NCBI GenBank assembly: GCA_003647095.1 | Contig: QMME01000268.1 | Span: 1 to 5,958, forward strand | Direction: 5' to 3' | DNA: 5,958 nt | From: Deltaproteobacteria bacterium | Lineage (GTDB): Bacteria > Myxococcota > B64-G9 | Shown here: positions 5,313 through 5,958 of the stretch, in pieces | Layout: each line of letters opens with the position of its first letter | How positions within the stretch are numbered: the first letter of the stretch is position 1 | Notes under the pieces: model-generated | What the model saw: only the letters and a program-made list of their open reading frames with translations | What the model was told of the DNA's origin: nothing | Database searches by the model: none | Position numbers and translations under genes: made by a program

Positions 5313-5958
5313 GTCGTCACCTCCTCGTTGAAATTCGAAACCTTGTACCCGCAGCAAGCCCCCCGCTTCGGGATTTAGCAGCAGTGTTAGCTGGCCCACC
5401 TGCCAACGGTACGGAGATTGTCGTTCGCCCGGTGCCAGCAGCAGGATGTCTCCTTTCTGGAGCTGGGCCAGTTCAGCGGCATCCAGGCTGCAGCGGCCCA
5501 GTTGCAGTCCTCCTTCCAGCTCCAGGCGCTGCAGCCGCTCCAGGGCAGGTGCCGGCAGTTGTCCGGCCGGGTCCGGGCGTGCCCTGCCGGCGCGATTACA
5601 AGAGCAGTCCGGTTCCAGCCACACCAGAAACCCCTTGTCCCAGCCGGTATCCAGGGTGAGCCAGACGCCCACCAGGGAGTTGTCGTGCAGGCACAGCCGG
5701 CCCATCTCCCCGGCGGAATCCACCAGGCCGGCCCAGCGCCAGTTGGCGAAATGCTCTCCCCCGGGATTTTCCGACAGCTTCTGCAGCAGCAGGGCGAATA
5801 CCGCCGCGGCCAGCCCGTGCAGGCCGTCGAACAACGGTTCCGGAGGAGGGCGCCGGCCCAGCATGTCCGCCAGGCGTCGCAACAGCACGCCGTCGAGCGC
5901 CACGAACGCCTGGCGGTTGGCGATTGGTTCGACCAGCACCCCGAAGCGCCAGTGGCCG
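5019..5958 (-). CDS. sctQ: Type III secretion sorting-platform protein SctQ with two SpoA domains (5' end missing)
   Basis: Cytoplasmic C-ring or sorting-platform subunit (FliM/FliN homologue) that docks the ATPase complex and selects cargo. The frame runs off the right edge (it reads GHWRFGVLVEP inward), so the GTG at 5939 is probably an internal Val; 312 residues are visible, close to a complete SctQ. Numbering from 5939: an N-terminal domain (1-130) with little recognisable sequence; a first SpoA domain at about 135-200 (LELEGGLQLGRCSL, QKGDILLLAPG); a linker; and a second, better conserved SpoA domain at 232-300 (LPVTLSVECGRVRMSLSRL, LRAGDVLEM, GNQLLANGELVDVEGRRGVRL). Two SpoA domains in one chain is the injectisome arrangement; flagella split them between FliM and FliN. 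A strong internal ribosome binding site precedes Met210 and would give a separate C-terminal product. First visible gene of the operon; its promoter lies outside. Confidence 0.87.
   Translation of the reverse strand, partial: GHWRFGVLVEPIANRQAFVALDGVLLRRLADMLGRRPPPEPLFDGLHGLAAAVFALLLQKLSENPGGEHFANWRWAGLVDSAGEMGRLCLHDNSLVGVWLTLDTGWDKGFLVWLEPDCSCNRAGRARPDPAGQLPAPALERLQRLELEGGLQLGRCSLDAAELAQLQKGDILLLAPGERQSPYRWQVGQLTLLLNPEAGGLLRVQGFEFQRGGDDMEAGQLSDGDLAPSCEPVEIPRLPVTLSVECGRVRMSLSRLAKLRAGDVLEMPEAVLAPVQVRAGNQLLANGELVDVEGRRGVRLLEVFVVPGDGHD
5033..5037 (-). promoter_or_regulatory. Ribosome binding site deciding the FliO-like gene start
   Basis: GGGAG on the - strand, 6 nt before the ATG at 5026 and directly touching the alternative ATG at 5032. 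It lies inside the last codons of sctQ, so the FliO-like protein should be translated by ribosomes finishing sctQ. Confidence 0.55.
5313..5327 (-). promoter_or_regulatory. Internal ribosome binding site within sctQ
   Basis: On the - strand the bases read CGAGGAGGTGACGAC followed by ATG. AGGAGGTGA is a 9-nt match to the anti-Shine-Dalgarno sequence, and GGAGG ends 7 nt before the ATG. It is stronger than any of the sites in front of the operon's annotated genes visible here. Confidence 0.75.

Noticed and set aside
3016..5958. The whole right-hand cluster read as a normal flagellar fliN-fliO-fliP-fliQ-fliR operon.
   Set aside because: The first gene carries two SpoA domains in one chain plus an N-terminal domain (SctQ type) rather than a short FliN, and SctR has the short, injectisome-like form. 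The FliO and FliQ-like features keep the flagellar reading possible, so this is a preference and not an exclusion.

Overview
This is a GC-rich, gene-dense stretch with almost no spacer DNA. It holds eight protein genes and no RNA genes, mobile elements or CRISPR. Two lipoproteins with a typical lipobox, a periplasmic parvulin and a type III secretion export apparatus point to a Gram-negative, outer-membrane-bearing bacterium. The Cys-rich lipoprotein and the PpiD-like chaperone resemble those of Myxococcota and other former Deltaproteobacteria. That placement is inference from gene style, not from a marker gene.

Left part (1-3005). A PpiD/SurA-type periplasmic peptidyl-prolyl isomerase enters from the left edge on the + strand. 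It converges on a - strand lipoprotein (388 aa) built of seven repeats of about 45 residues, which reads as a seven-bladed beta-propeller. A 219-bp divergent spacer (2265-2483) carries plausible sigma70-type promoters facing both ways. It also drives a + strand, 173-aa, Cys-rich lipoprotein with two related disulfide modules.

Right part (3016-5958, all - strand, transcribed right to left). This is a compact type III secretion operon: sctQ (C-ring/sorting platform, open at the right edge), a small FliO-domain membrane protein, sctR, sctS and sctT. Genes overlap by 4 to 8 bp or are 15 bp apart, so translation is probably coupled. SctR, SctS and SctT would form the export gate in the inner membrane, the FliO-like protein may help assemble it, and SctQ would form the cytoplasmic sorting platform. 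No sctU follows sctT; the operon stops 10 bp from the convergent Cys-rich lipoprotein gene.

The two points most worth attention are both in the secretion operon. First, a near-perfect Shine-Dalgarno sequence and ATG inside sctQ would yield a separate 97-aa C-terminal SpoA protein, like the internally initiated SctQ products of known injectisomes. Second, a FliO-domain protein, normally a flagellar component, sits between a fused two-SpoA SctQ and an injectisome-like SctR, suggesting an early-branching or mosaic type III system.
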